Of a stretch of DNA of 64,000 nt, positions 46,660 through 57,345 are shown piece after piece. How positions within the stretch are numbered: the first letter of the stretch is position 1; each line of letters starts with the position of its first letter. The notes below the pieces were generated by a model. That model searched no databases and was not told the origin of the DNA. It was given only the letters and a program-made list of their open reading frames with translations. The position numbers were made by a program, and so were the translations under genes. Origin of the DNA: Nomia melanderi (lineage: Eukaryota > Arthropoda > Insecta > Hymenoptera > Halictidae); assembly GCF_051020985.1 (NCBI RefSeq), contig NC_135008.1, positions 2,294,001 through 2,358,000 of the forward strand, written 5' to 3'.

Positions 46660-46869
46660 ATGTCGAACTGCTGCGGCTGCATCCGCGGTCGCGCCGCGGA
46701 CACCTATCAGCCGCTGAACTCGCGGATCTCCCGCGGAAGTGTCAAGCTCCCGAAGGACACCCGGGAGGGTCTCAGGAGTCCGAGGAATCAGCGGAGGAAG
46801 CCCAGCGTGCGCTACGACGCCGTCAGGCCAGCTGGAGCAGCGAGGTTAGGCTACGAGTCCTATCGTTGA
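46660..46869 (+). CDS. Coding-looking ATG exon, cysteine-rich basic N-terminus, unknown protein
   Basis: I do not recognise this protein. The frame opens MSNCCGCIRGR and continues with a basic, Pro/Ser-rich stretch to about residue 61. It is 69 residues if it runs to the TGA at 46867. Nearly every codon in the first two-thirds ends in G or C, as in the two known genes, while flanking DNA is AT-rich, so coding is likely. A possible but weak donor, GCGAG/GTTAGG, lies at 46845; splicing there would replace the last eight residues. The Cys pairs near the N-terminus could be palmitoylated, as in membrane-anchored isoforms (inference). The ATG context is GCAGCGATG. It may be an alternative first coding exon of a long plus-strand gene, with the ratchet site at 48940 inside its first intron. 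It could also be a small stand-alone gene. Confidence 0.5.
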   Translation: MSNCCGCIRGRAADTYQPLNSRISRGSVKLPKDTREGLRSPRNQRRKPSVRYDAVRPAGAARLGYESYR

Positions 46870-47317
46870 TACGTTAATCGTGTCACTCACTGATGACTTA
46901 CGCTTCCGAATCACTTGAAATAATTTTAACATGCTAGATAATTGATGTCGAATCAAAACGTTTAGCCCTTTGGCCCTTTTATCAGTATCAATTACAATTT
47001 TCTTACGATACTCTTCAAGAAATAAATCGAAGTAAATTTCTTTGAATAAATGTTACTTTCTGATATTTTTTGTAATAACATAGTATTCGTGATCTCATTA
47101 GATAAGTACTCTTATTAATTTTCTTGCATACACACCCAATCACTTCCGCAATTTTGGTAAATATCCACAGTTGTTTAGCATCCAAACTGTTGACAATGTA
47201 ACTGAGTTGATAATGTACTGTAAAGATTGTAACACCGAATAGTGAATAATTGTTGCTAAGAAGGATAATTACATAGAAAAATAGTCTAGATTGTCGTGTT
47301 AAACGAATCTAACAACG

Positions 47318-47610
47318 AATCGGTTACCAATGCGTTGCTGAGTGGTCTCTATACAAAACGCTTTCCATCTGAAAAATAACAATTTTAAGGGAATACATTT
47401 AGTTTTCCTATTTATATGACGTTGAAATTGAAACGCGGGATATCTCTTGTTATCAGAAAAACTTTATAGTATCCCCACACTGTAAATAGAACGTAACCAT
47501 ATGTTTAGCTGTACACAACTTTTGTTCGAAGCACGTTTGTACCACTCGTACTGTCGAAGTTACCCAGTTCCGCCGAGAAAATGGACGTTCGGCCGCACTG
47601 CGCGGGATGC
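47318..47610 (+). repeat. Dispersed repeat G, copy 2
   Basis: It contains AATGCGTTGCTGAGTGG, AACCATATGTTTAGCTGTAC and GTTTGTACCACTCGTACT, then GAAAATGGACGTTCGGCCGC, which matches copy 3. CpG-rich unique DNA follows. Confidence 0.6.
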
Positions 47611-47994
47611 TCGCACTCGGCGCGGTTCCAGATAACCGGGAAGCGCTCGCGCCCGCTCGTGAAATCGATCTTGGAACTATCCCTTGGCTTCTAGTCAGCG
47701 GAATCTGTAAAGGGGCTCTTGGGGCGTTGATGATCAACGTCGCCTTCGCGAGGGAATCTTCTGGGAAATAGTCTGGAACCCGGAGAGCCAGATTAGAGCT
47801 ATCAAAGATTTAACACTGGAACTTAATACTACGACAATCTTCACTACATATAACCATTCCCTCCCACAATCTTTCCAAACTGTCACCGATTAATACAACC
47901 CACCTAAATCCGTAAGAATTCATCACGCAACATCCCTTATATTATAAGCCCATTTTTCTACACATGAAAATAAACTACCGAGCACCTGAAACGG

Positions 47995-48208
47995 TTAACA
48001 CTAGAACTACCAGTCAAAATGACTGGTTTCGATTGTTTCGTTTAGCAATTATCGATATCTTCGAAGCACTGAATATTCGAAATGATTTTGAGAATAAGTT
48101 TCATTTCAGTACTATACTGAATTTCTGAAGAAACTGAAAATAATCTATTGTTACAATTTTTATAGGAACTGCATATTAATCGTATTAAATGCTCGGTTCT
48201 AGTGTTAA
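47995..48208. mobile_element. Element C, copy 3, intact
   Basis: 214 bp with TTAA at both ends, beginning TTAACACTAGAACTACCAG and ending GCTCGGTTCTAGTGTTAA. The palindrome CCAGTCAAAATGACTGG is at 48010-48026. This is the best-preserved C copy. Confidence 0.75.
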
Positions 48209-48570
48209 CTTTTGGGGTTAGGTGGGTTAAGAACTGTCCTACCCTTTGATTAACTTTTCCTACATAGTGGGATATATTTTGGAAATTACTTATTTCGAGG
48301 ACCACTTGAGATACTTAGTACTTCTAGGATACCAATGGCTACGAGATAAGAAGACTGAAATCGGACATCGTGACTGGTAGCTCTGGTTAACCCCTCGCGC
48401 GTTTATCCGGGCAAAATCCGAGCCACAATTATAGCAACGCTAACCGGGCAAAATGATAAGGAAAATGTAGAGAAATGGCAGGAAAGATGCTCGTAGACCA
48501 TGAGACTCACTCCGGACATTATTTTATCCTGGAATTGTGTTCGCTACGAAATCTTGGCCACGAGTGAGAC

Positions 48571-48832
48571 TTAACCCTTTGAACTCTGTAGGCTCCACCA
48601 TTGCACCAGGAATACTATTAGATATTTTAATGAATCTCAAAGAAACTACCCCATAATTATTCGATTTTCCACACATCCAAATTTTGCACGAAGAAGACTT
48701 CTAACGGTTAATTACCAAACAGCAAGAGATCATTTCTTAGTTCCCCGTTTCCCCAATCAAGCAACCGATATACAATCAAACTTCATCTACAAAACCTTCC
48801 GTACATTCCACACAACCTCCGTCCGCAAGGGA
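48571..48832. mobile_element. Element D abutting a decayed element B
   Basis: D starts TTAACCCTTTGAACTCTGTA at 48571 and ends near ACGGTTAA at 48708-48711. The next 120 bp resemble B by position and end CCGTCCGCAAGGGA. The TTAA is shared. Confidence 0.5.
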
Positions 48833-48920
48833 TGAATCTGAAACTTACCCTCCCAACTTCTCATTGCGCTCGGTTTTCACAATGCAGCTTCAACCCCCAA
48901 ACTTCACCCTCTACACCTAA

Positions 48921-48946
48921 CTCTTCCTTTTCTGTTTCAGGTAAGT
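48921..48946 (+). promoter_or_regulatory. Recursive (ratchet) splice site motif
   Basis: A long pyrimidine tract ends in TCTGTTTCAG and is followed with no gap by GTAAGT. This is the exact juxtaposition of a strong 3' splice site and a consensus 5' splice site that defines zero-length exons in long insect introns (established in Drosophila). It would split a plus-strand intron in two steps. Alternatively it is an ordinary acceptor whose exon starts with GTAAGT. Confidence 0.6.
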
Positions 48947-48959
48947 CCGACTACTGAAG

Positions 48960-49620
48960 TCGCAACCGTCGACGAAACAGCTCGCAGCCGCTCGGCGCGA
49001 TTCGTCGCGCGTTCGACGGCTCCGCGGAGAAGGGAATCCGCGTCGAGTCCTCTCGCCGGCCGTCGTATTTCACCGATCCGCGACATTTTCGAGAGCGCAA
49101 CCCCTGCGGTTTCCGATCATTCACCGGCGGCGCGCCGCGCCGGCTCGAGTACTACGCCGGCCACCCCCGGCCGGCGCTCGCGAGGGGGTGCGAGGGTCGC
49201 CGGTCACGTGACCGGCGCGCCGGGAGCTCCGTGGTGGGGCCGCGCTCGTGATTTTTCCGTGATCGTGCGGAAGTGCCGGCCAGTTCCGCAGGAACTCTCG
49301 CGCGGTTCGGACGTCCGCGAGTTTCTCCTCTCGATTTCAGACCGTGTGCGGGATTGCCCGGCGTGCGTGCGTGGGTGGATGCGTGTTCGCCGGCGTTCGC
49401 TGGCCGGTATCGTTTGTTCGTAACGTTATCGACTCCGGAACTGCCCCAGGACGCTCCCGTTCCCAGGCCTCTTCGCACGCGTTCCCCGGAAACGATTTGC
49501 CGATCGAAAGATTCCGTAACGCGCGGATCGCGTGGAATATGTATCTGGGCCGAATGACGATGGTTTATTGTGGGATTGTCTCTGTTGTTGGAATGCGACT
49601 GTTTTTGAGACACTTTTAGA
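48960..49620. other. CpG-rich block, possible promoter-like DNA
   Basis: Dense CpG, ending abruptly near 49560. Overlapping open frames of 70 to 150 codons on both strands have no recognisable product. No core promoter motif was seen. Confidence 0.35.
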
Positions 49621-49813
49621 TTGAGGATAGTTTGTCTTTATTCTTGTATGTTGATCGTTTGTATTCCAGGAGATTTTCATTGGAAATATTCTTATTAATC
49701 GGATATCTGCGTGGGTAGGATGGTATTAACTTTGAGTAGATTGCTGCAGATTGGATATTGCAATTTCTCTCGTATTATATTAATACTCACCTTATGTTAA
49801 TATGATTTCTCTA

Positions 49814-50066
49814 TTAACCCTTCGCACTCCGGAAGTTTTTCGTTAGAAATATTCAACATTTCTTAATCAAATACCAACGTCTTTCAAACTGACTTAACGA
49901 AACTGACTTAAAGAAATCGCACATAAATTAAAGAAAGAGGCTATTTTTTTTTAATATTTTACATGTCGATGCATTCTACAATGTTTAATATTCAGTGTCA
50001 AACTCTATAATTTTGCTGTGTCAAATCAATTGGCGACTGAGGCGCCTATGGAGTGCAAAGGGTTAA
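49814..50066. mobile_element. Element A, full-length copy
   Basis: 253 bp with TTAA at both ends. The left end reads TTAACCCTTCGCACTCCGG and the right end GGAGTGCAAAGGGTTAA, a 16-bp inverted pair with one mismatch. It serves as the reference copy for family A. It is non-coding. Confidence 0.8.
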
Positions 50067-51118
50067 TCGTTTCGTCGTGAATCGTGTATAGAACTCTAAT
50101 GTGAATGAAGATCGAGAGATTAGTATCAACGTGAGGTTTTCCGTGAGAATCTATGTAGAGGATCTTAATCTTTATTCTTGGAATATCGTAGAACGATCAG
50201 TCGCTCCAAATAAGATTGCTGATAAAGGAAATTCGATGATTAGTGCCGAATAAGTAAAGATAATATCAAAAAACAGGCTGAGGATGCAAGTTACCAGTAT
50301 TAGAACAGGGAATTTCATCTGAAGTTGTAAACATGAATCCTTGTGAATATTCTACTCGTTACAAGGGATTCTACTATATGTGACGTTGGAATTTGGTAAT
50401 TTCCGGTTGGAAGGTTTCGGAGCTAGAATCCAAGTCCGTTCCGCCGTCGAAGGGACCTCTCCCGTAGAATGGCGATTTCCGAAACTGTGTCAGACTTTAC
50501 GGGTGTCTTCATGGTCCTGGCCGCGATGAGCGCATCGAATCCGCTGTCTCCGGGCGACGGAGACATTACTCTCGCTATTTGCTCGTCGTTCGAACCGTTC
50601 GCCGCTCCGGAAACGTGTTTGCGCCGCTGATATATCCGAACTCCGGAATATTCGGGAGCTACCGAATGCAGGTCGCTTTCCCCGATGCAAATATTATTCG
50701 GATCCGTCGCGGGGGCGGTGTTTGGCTTGACCAATGGCCGGCCGTTTCATCGGGGATCGGTGAATCGTTAAACGATGTGTTCCGGCTGCAAAGGTTTACG
50801 ACGCCGGCCGTGAAATCACGCGCTGTTGCCCCTTAAATCTTTATTCTCCCGATCGCGCCGTGCCTGACGGTCAGGTTGCCGTAAAAACTGCAGATTCACG
50901 TGCCTGCCGGGAGCAAAAAAATAGTGGCTAAAAGGATACCCCTGTTACGTACTAAAATTGTCTTCTCCAGTGTCCACCCTTTCACGGTTGCCGCTCGTTT
51001 GTCTCGCTGAATCTCGCTACGAGTTATTTATAATATAGGGAACCTTTCGAATAGCCAACGTTTCGCTGACAGTAATTTTCTAGCTAAGTAGTCCCTGACA
51101 TAGAAAATGATTATCAGT
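50067..51118. other. Unique sequence; one balanced-composition minus-strand frame
   Basis: A minus-strand open frame at 50734-50423 (103 codons, no upstream ATG) has a less arginine-biased composition than other frames here but matches no family I know. CpG-rich from 50420 to 50860, AT-rich on either side. Confidence 0.3.
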
Positions 51119-51415
51119 TTAACCCTTTGAACTCTGTAGGCTCCAATACTGCACCGGTTGTAATATTAAATATTTTAATGAATCTTAAAGAAACTACCCT
51201 AAAATTATTCGATTTTCTACACATCCAAATTTTGCACTGAGAAGGAAAATAAAAGATCGAATGTTATAGCATTTCTCATTTCCGCTAGGAATTCTATAAG
51301 GGTTATACTTATATTATACCCTTAGGTTAGCCCTTTGCACTCGAAAGTTTTTCACTAGAAATATGCAACACTTTCTGATGGGATACAGGTTATTTTCTCG
51401 AGTGCAGAGGGTTAA
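51119..51415. mobile_element. Element D abutting a deleted element A
   Basis: D begins TTAACCCTTTGAACTCTGTA at 51119 and runs to about 51326. A starts TTAGCCCTTTGCACTCG at 51327, keeps both ends, and is only 89 bp long, ending CGAGTGCAGAGGGTTAA at 51415. Confidence 0.65.
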
Positions 51416-51420
51416 ACATA

Positions 51421-51632
51421 ACGATTCTAAACGAATTATTTCCGTTGCATCTAACATTGGAATCAAAATATCCATTGTCATTGGAAAACTGCATTCCACC
51501 CCCATAATATAAACAATACCTCCGTATATTTATCTCTACACTATCCGAAGCATGCTCGTATCACCGATACTCTTCGAGTTCTTGAGTTTTGTCCAGAAAA
51601 CGGCCGTTCGGTCGCACAGTGCGTCGAGCGGA
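51421..51632 (+). repeat. Dispersed repeat G, copy 3
   Basis: It shares ATCCATTGTCAT and AAAACTGCATT-like sequence with copy 1 and CAGAAAACGGCCGTTCGGTC with copy 2. It is followed by CpG-rich unique DNA (51.63-52.0 kb) as in the other copies. Confidence 0.55.
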
Positions 51633-52369
51633 TAACGCGTCGGGGCGCCGGAATAAATGAAATTGCTGTCGCGCGTGCGGACCGCCCTCCTCCGCCGGCA
51701 GCGTAGCTCGAAACCACTCTGATTAATGCCGGAGCATTGTGGAACTATCTCCGGGCCGGCCGGTCGGGTTCGGCTCGGGGTCCACGACCCAGCCGGCTAA
51801 GCGATTTTGATTACGGTTTACTCTCCGATCCTCTCGGGGCTGCGTCCAGCCCGTTTCTGCCGCGCGATCCCGCTGGAATTCACCGGAAACACCCCGCAAT
51901 CATTGCCAAGAATGGAATACGCCGGATAGATGCGAATTCCGTCGAATATTTCGAGGAACGGGGAAAACGTTGCCGAAGTAGACTCGAATTTCACCGGGAT
52001 GGATTTGACCTCGAACTCCAATGGTCGGATATGTAAACGTTGGCTTAGAGATGGCCCACTTTTCTTGAAAATACTGTATCGCGAAGGTTTATGTAGGATG
52101 TGACTGTTCGGGGAACTGTAACGACCGTGTGTTTGAAGAAATAGAGAAAGTGGTTTATTAGACTGCTTTCTATTAGTGATTATTGTTATTAAATGGTCAA
52201 TGAAGTGATACGATTTCCAATTTCAAAGGGAATACTAGTTACTGATCGCAGGAGTCTTGGGAATTAGTTCTCGAGTATTATAAATTGAAGATCTGACTTG
52301 GTTGAATCTATTAGATTACTTGTTACGCTTAACGTCTTGATCTACTTTGATTTAGCATCACTCTAATTT

Positions 52370-52790
52370 TCATCCCCTTTCAAAAAGAACCACTCAACAA
52401 CCAAAAAATCAATTACTCTTTACCAAAGTCTAAATCATTTGTCACCCCTAAATCAATCTTTCAAATTTCAATATGCAAACGATTCTGATGATCTCCTACA
52501 TCACTTACTACTCTTAACATCCCAGTCCTCTTCAATTTACCATCACTCTAATTTTCACCCCCTCTCGAAACGAACCACTCAACAACCAAAAAATCAATCA
52601 TTCTTTACCAGAGTCTACAGCATTTTCCACCCCTAAATTAATCTTTCAAATTTCAATATGCAAACGATTCTGATGATCTCCTAGATCACTTACTACTCTT
52701 AACATCCCAATCCTTTCAAAACGAATCATTCAACAACCAGAAAATCAATCATTCTTTACCAGAGTCTAAATCATTTGCCACCCCTTCTCC
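52370..52790. repeat. 185-bp tandem array, about 2.3 copies, pyrimidine-rich
   Basis: Copies marked by CACTCAACAACCAAAAAATC start at 52391 and 52576, and a third (shortened by about 34 bp) at 52727. Each carries TATGCAAACGATTCTGATGA and TTACTACTCTTAACATCCCA. Confidence 0.9.
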
Positions 52791-52930
52791 ATTCGCCGGA
52801 CAGCAACTCGATTCGGTAAACTAACAAACGGACAGGCCACAGATGTTTCGTTATGCAAACGATTCGTATGATCGAACCGCGGCGAAATTATTCCGCGACG
52901 ATCGCGTTTGTTTACGCGAGGCGGCGAGTT

Positions 52931-53223
52931 TATAAATATTCAGCGACCCCGTCGCTCCTCGTTCACCCCGTTCCCGACGGAACTTCCGTCGTTAGGGAAT
53001 TTCCCGAAGACGTTCCGGCTCGCTCGCGCTAACGAGGCTCGCTGTTTCCAGTCGACGTCGTTCGCCAGTGCCCGGGAGGAAAGTTCGGTGAAAGTGAGTT
53101 CGCGGTGTGCCCCGTGGACGCGTTTACACGCGATACTCGCGCGTCTATCGCCCGGCAGAATCCGGGGACTGATCGAGAGTAGCCGATCCACCTTCCACTC
53201 TGTACGCTGGATACCACACTGAG
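52931..53223 (+). promoter_or_regulatory. Candidate core promoter and non-coding first exon
   Basis: TATAAATA at 52931-52938 precedes a CpG-rich block that ends in CACTGAG/GTGAGA, a good donor after 53223. If the TATA box is used, transcription would start near 52960, giving a 5' UTR exon of about 260 bp. An in-frame ATG with a long coding frame was not evident. This is the clearest promoter-like arrangement in the right half. Confidence 0.45.
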
Positions 53224-53286
53224 GTGAGACCAGTTTTCTCTCTTCGATTCGTCGCGTTTTTGTTTCGCGCTGGAACTATCGTGCGT

Positions 53287-53392
53287 TTAACCCTTTGCAC
53301 TCGAGTGGTGACTCTCAGTCAATATTTAGTATTTTAAATGAAACTTTGTATTGCTATGTGAAATATTTAAATAAAACAGTGCAAAAGGTTAA
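53287..53392. mobile_element. Deleted element A, 106 bp
   Basis: It begins TTAACCCTTTGCACTCGAG and ends CAGTGCAAAAGGTTAA. The interior is shortened. Confidence 0.6.
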
Positions 53393-53916
53393 TATGATAA
53401 AATTTTTGAACATGATTAAACTTTTTATACCTTGGCTAAGTATGTTATATTATAATATTTCTAAAACTTGTCATTTTTAGAAAAAAATTCGCGAACACAG
53501 TAATTTTAATACAAGATTTGTTTGTATATTGATTGTAGCATTGAAACTGTTTACTTTTCAAATCATTTAGGATATTTAACAGCTTTTTATCGATAATTCC
53601 GAAATGAGGAAACTGGGAGCCGTCATTTTGAGGGGCGTCGTACTTCCAGTGTTAATGACGGGAAAAACGGTACTGCCTTTCGCCTGAAATTGGTGGCGCG
53701 TCGCGTTCTTTGGAAGGATGCAATCGAAGCAAGAAACAGTTACTTTAAGTTACTGTAAGAAATATCGCTTATTTCAGGGAAACAATTGATCTGATTAATG
53801 TCTCTAAATCTAATTAATGATTGTGGGGGAATCAGCTGATTCTATATAATTATTTACTTTCATCAACGGAGCTCGGTTCAATTATGAAGATAATAAATAT
53901 AGTGGGCAGACGAATA

Positions 53917-53997
53917 TTAACCTGTTAACTGTGGAGTTTAGTTAATTAAAAATAAAGAAATTAAGTGTGTACTCATCGAACGCAGTTAACTGGTTAA
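53917..53997. mobile_element. TTAA-flanked element J, 81 bp
   Basis: It begins TTAACCTGTTAACTGTGG and ends CGCAGTTAACTGGTTAA, a clear inverted pair. The same terminus is seen singly near 9605, 10175, 23755 and 33948. Confidence 0.6.
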
Positions 53998-54419
53998 GGG
54001 ATGACGTACGTATAAGACTGAATATATACACGGACGTGATACAGTAAATTTCATTCGGGGTAAAGAATATTAGACAACCTCTTCCTGAAAGAGGACACAT
54101 GAAAGAAAACAACTTTGAACTAGCTCTCGACGCTCGCCGGCTCCAGGTCTAGTGTTTACGGTGTACGAGATATCGAGTCAAAGGCTTGCGAAAAAGCGAG
54201 CTTTTCTCTCCTCGTTCCTTGCTTTCTTTTTCCTTGGGGAGCGATACTTCCAAATGTACCGCCTTTATTTGTTCCATAATCTTTCCAGGTTCTTGCTGAT
54301 GTTCACTACATTGCGAGAGTGAAACTGTTAATTTCTGGTATTCGATGCTTTCGTGACATGAAAAGTAATTAAATTAGAAAATTAGTCAGTTTGATGTTCA
54401 TGGAATTTTACTTTTAATA

Positions 54420-54860
54420 TTGAAGGCTGAGTCTTGAAAACTTAGAACTGTACAAAGCTCGAATCTTCTAAGCTATTGAACCTCCAAAGCTCAGTGTTGT
54501 AGGCTGAGTCTTGAAAACCTAGAACTGTAGAAAGCTCAAATCTTCTAAGCTACTGAGCTTCTAAAGCTCAACGTTAAAGGCTGACTTTCCTAAACTTCTG
54601 AGCTCAACCTTAAAGACTAAGTCTTGTAGCTTCTAGGCTCAATCTTAAAAGCTAACTCCTCTAAGCTTCCAGGTTCAGGCTTAAAGTCAAACCCTTCTAA
54701 GATTCTGAGCTCAACCTGAAGTCCTTCAAACTTGACTGACTCTCCAAGCTTCTGAACTTAACCTTAAAGAAAAAGTCTTCAAAATTTTTCAACTTGAAAG
54801 CCTAACTCTTCAAAATATCAAAATTCAATCTTAAACGCTCTATACCCAAAGACTCAAACC
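54420..54860. repeat. Degenerate CTTCTAAGCTCAA-type repeat
   Basis: Irregular units with AAGCTTCTGAGCTCAACCTTAAAG and GTCTTGAAAACTTAGAACTGTA-type sequence cover about 440 bp. The open frame that begins just after it at 54861 starts in low-complexity Asn/Thr sequence and is not trusted. Confidence 0.75.
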
Positions 54861-55559
54861 ATGTATACTAACAACACTAACAATATAAACAACTCATGCA
54901 ACAAAACCTACTCTTCACCTATACAGACTCAATCACTAAAGACCTCAGTCTTCGCATCTAAAAGCTCGTACCCCAACAGCTTCTCGATTCTCAGCTGCAG
55001 CCTCCGAGCTCCAAACTCGGTACTCATTTTTCCAGTTCTCGGTGACCTAATACGAGGAGTTACGTCTCGGTTCCCAGAAACTTTCGAAGAGGACACGAGT
55101 GTGTCGCGTCTCCCCGTAATCCGTCTTGACCCGGTCGACCCTCGCCGCGATATCGGAATATTCCGCGGACCGACGCAGCAACTGGCGTCGACTCAGCCGA
55201 GTCGTGAATTTCGAGTTAGCGGTTCTTCCCGGATTATCGTCCGCCCCGGTGTCCCCGGCTGCGCCAACCGGTTGCCAGCGGAACGATCCTCGAGCGTGTC
55301 CCTCTCGAGCGAGGCAAGTGTCGCGGCGCAATTATTCGGACAGCCGGTTGCGCGGTGATCACCGAGGCGGCTGATAGGAAAGTGCAAGGGCGATACGATC
55401 AACGGACCGCGTGATTTAACCTTTAGAGGGTTGGCCGTCATTGTTGCCAGGAACGGAATCGAGGACCGCGCGCAGCGAGGTTATGTGAGTCAATGCGGTT
55501 CAGTCGGTTCTTTGATGTTTTCTGGTTTTTCTAGATTTCAATGGGGTAAATAATATTTT

Positions 55560-55958
55560 TGCTAGCTGTATGGTTCTCTTTGAAAACATCCCTTCTTACG
55601 CACCCTGTTCTTTGCATATCTGTAGCTAGGATTCTAGTAATTACGTATATACCTTGGAAATCAGGTGATTCTCATGGTTGGGTTGTTAACATTCAGTAAA
55701 TTATGGGATAAATAACCTCTTTGCAGACATTCCTTCTCGCGCACCCTGTCCCTTGCATCTGTAGCTAGGATTCCAGCAGTTGCACCTTGGAAATCACGTG
55801 ATTCTCATGGTTGGGTCGTTAACATCCAGTAAATTATACGATAAATAATATTCTTTCCAATTGTACGCTTCACTTCGAAAACATCCCTTCTTACGCAGCC
55901 CGTCCCTTGCGTTTGTAGCTAGGATTCTCGCAGTTACCTGACTCATCGCAAAGGGTTA
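55560..55958. repeat. About 140-155-bp tandem array, 2.5 copies
   Basis: Copies are marked by GCACCCTGT(C/T)C(C/T)TTGCAT at 55600, 55741 and (changed) 55895. Each contains GTAGCTAGGATTC and the first two ATTCTCATGGTTGGGT. A terminus CGCAAAGGGTTAA closes the array. Confidence 0.8.
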
Positions 55959-56877
55959 ATTCTACTTCCAAGGGAAAAGACTCTCTCCGGTCTCTCCGTC
56001 GCAAGCAGATTTTATTGGAAACGGAATACAGAAGAGCAGCGTATCCCGGGGAATACTGCCCGGACAATGGCGACGTGAATATCTAACAAGTCTCGAAAAC
56101 CGCGGGAACTTATTTAGTTACTCGGCGCGAGCTTCCGCCGGCGGTTCGGTGTATTTAGACCGAACCGGGTCGCGGAATCAAAGGAAGCTCGCGAGGCAGG
56201 ACGAGCCATCCGGCAAAGGGAAAATTAATAGGTCCGAGACCTCCTGACATTTCCGCGCGCCGCGGTTTTTTTCTTCTTTTTTTTTTATTTCTTTAAACGT
56301 CCCGTGCCCCCGGAGCGAGCGGTCTCGCGGAAATTGGGGTTGAAAACAGGAAAGAACGCCGCGGCGGAAGGAGCCGCGGAGATAAAGCCGGGCGGATGAA
56401 TGCGCCGCGTGTTCCTTTCACGAGGGGAAGCTCAGGGTCGCGGTTATTTCAAAAGCCGAAACTTCGAGCCAAAGGAAACTGGCACGATTCCGCGGCCTTC
56501 CCTTTTTTCCCCGTCGAGCCGCCCCGCGAGGGCGCGCGCGGAGCGTCCTCCGGCTTTCTCCGGCGTCGCGCGACTCGTTAATTTCATCCCTTTGCTCCTC
56601 TTTCGCGCGTCGGAGTTATTTCCCCTGGGAGATGGCTGAACTTTTACGGTGAATATTACTGCGATTGATATAGAATTGATGTTAATAGAGCGTTCACCCT
56701 AATCGCACGTGTTTTTGTAACGAATACCACGATTCTCTATCATTCTCTCTGGAATTGATCTCGTTTGGATCTCGGGAATTAGAGGTTAACCCCACATTCG
56801 TGACACCTGGGCTTCAGTAAATTTTATGTGAATACACGTTGCGACGCTTTATCTTCGAAGATATAGTTTTTGTGATC
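55959..56877. other. Mostly CpG-rich unique sequence
   Basis: Dense CpG from 55.98 to 56.6 kb with a poly-T run near 56270-56292. No exon or regulatory site was recognised. Confidence 0.35.
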
Positions 56878-57345
56878 TATGTAATCTAGTTATATAGCTT
56901 CCTGTATAGTTTTCTATGTAGTTTTCTATGTAGTTTTCTATGTAGTTTCGTATACAGTTTCCTATATAGTCTGTATAGTATCCTATATAGTTTCGTATAT
57001 AGTTTCCTATGCAGTTTCCTGTATAGTTTCGTATATAGTTTCCTATGCAGTTTACTATATAGTTTCGTATATAGTTTCCTATGCAGTTTCCTATATAGTT
57101 TCGTGTATAGTTTCGTATATAATTTCCTATATAATTTGCTATATAGTTTCCTATATAGTTTCCTATACAGTTTCCTATATAGTTTCCTATACAGTTTCCT
57201 ATATAGTTTCTTATATAGTTTTCTATATAGTATTGTATATAGTTTCCTATGCAGTTTCCTATATAGTTTCGTATATAGTTTCGTATATAGTTTCTTATAT
57301 AATTTACTATGCAGTTTCCTATATAGTTTCCTATATACTCTATAA
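56878..57345. repeat. 12-bp minisatellite array
   Basis: About 38 units of TATAGTTTCCTA and variants with TATGCAG, GTATAT or TTATAT. As 12 is a multiple of 3, it leaves long open frames with 4-residue repeats (Y-S-F-L on plus; Y-I-G-N or R-K-L-Y on minus), which are artefacts. Confidence 0.9.

Noticed and set aside
50423..50734. 103-codon minus-strand frame with balanced composition
   Set aside because: Has no in-frame ATG near its start, a stop just upstream, and no recognised family. It could be an exon, but evidence is too thin to call.
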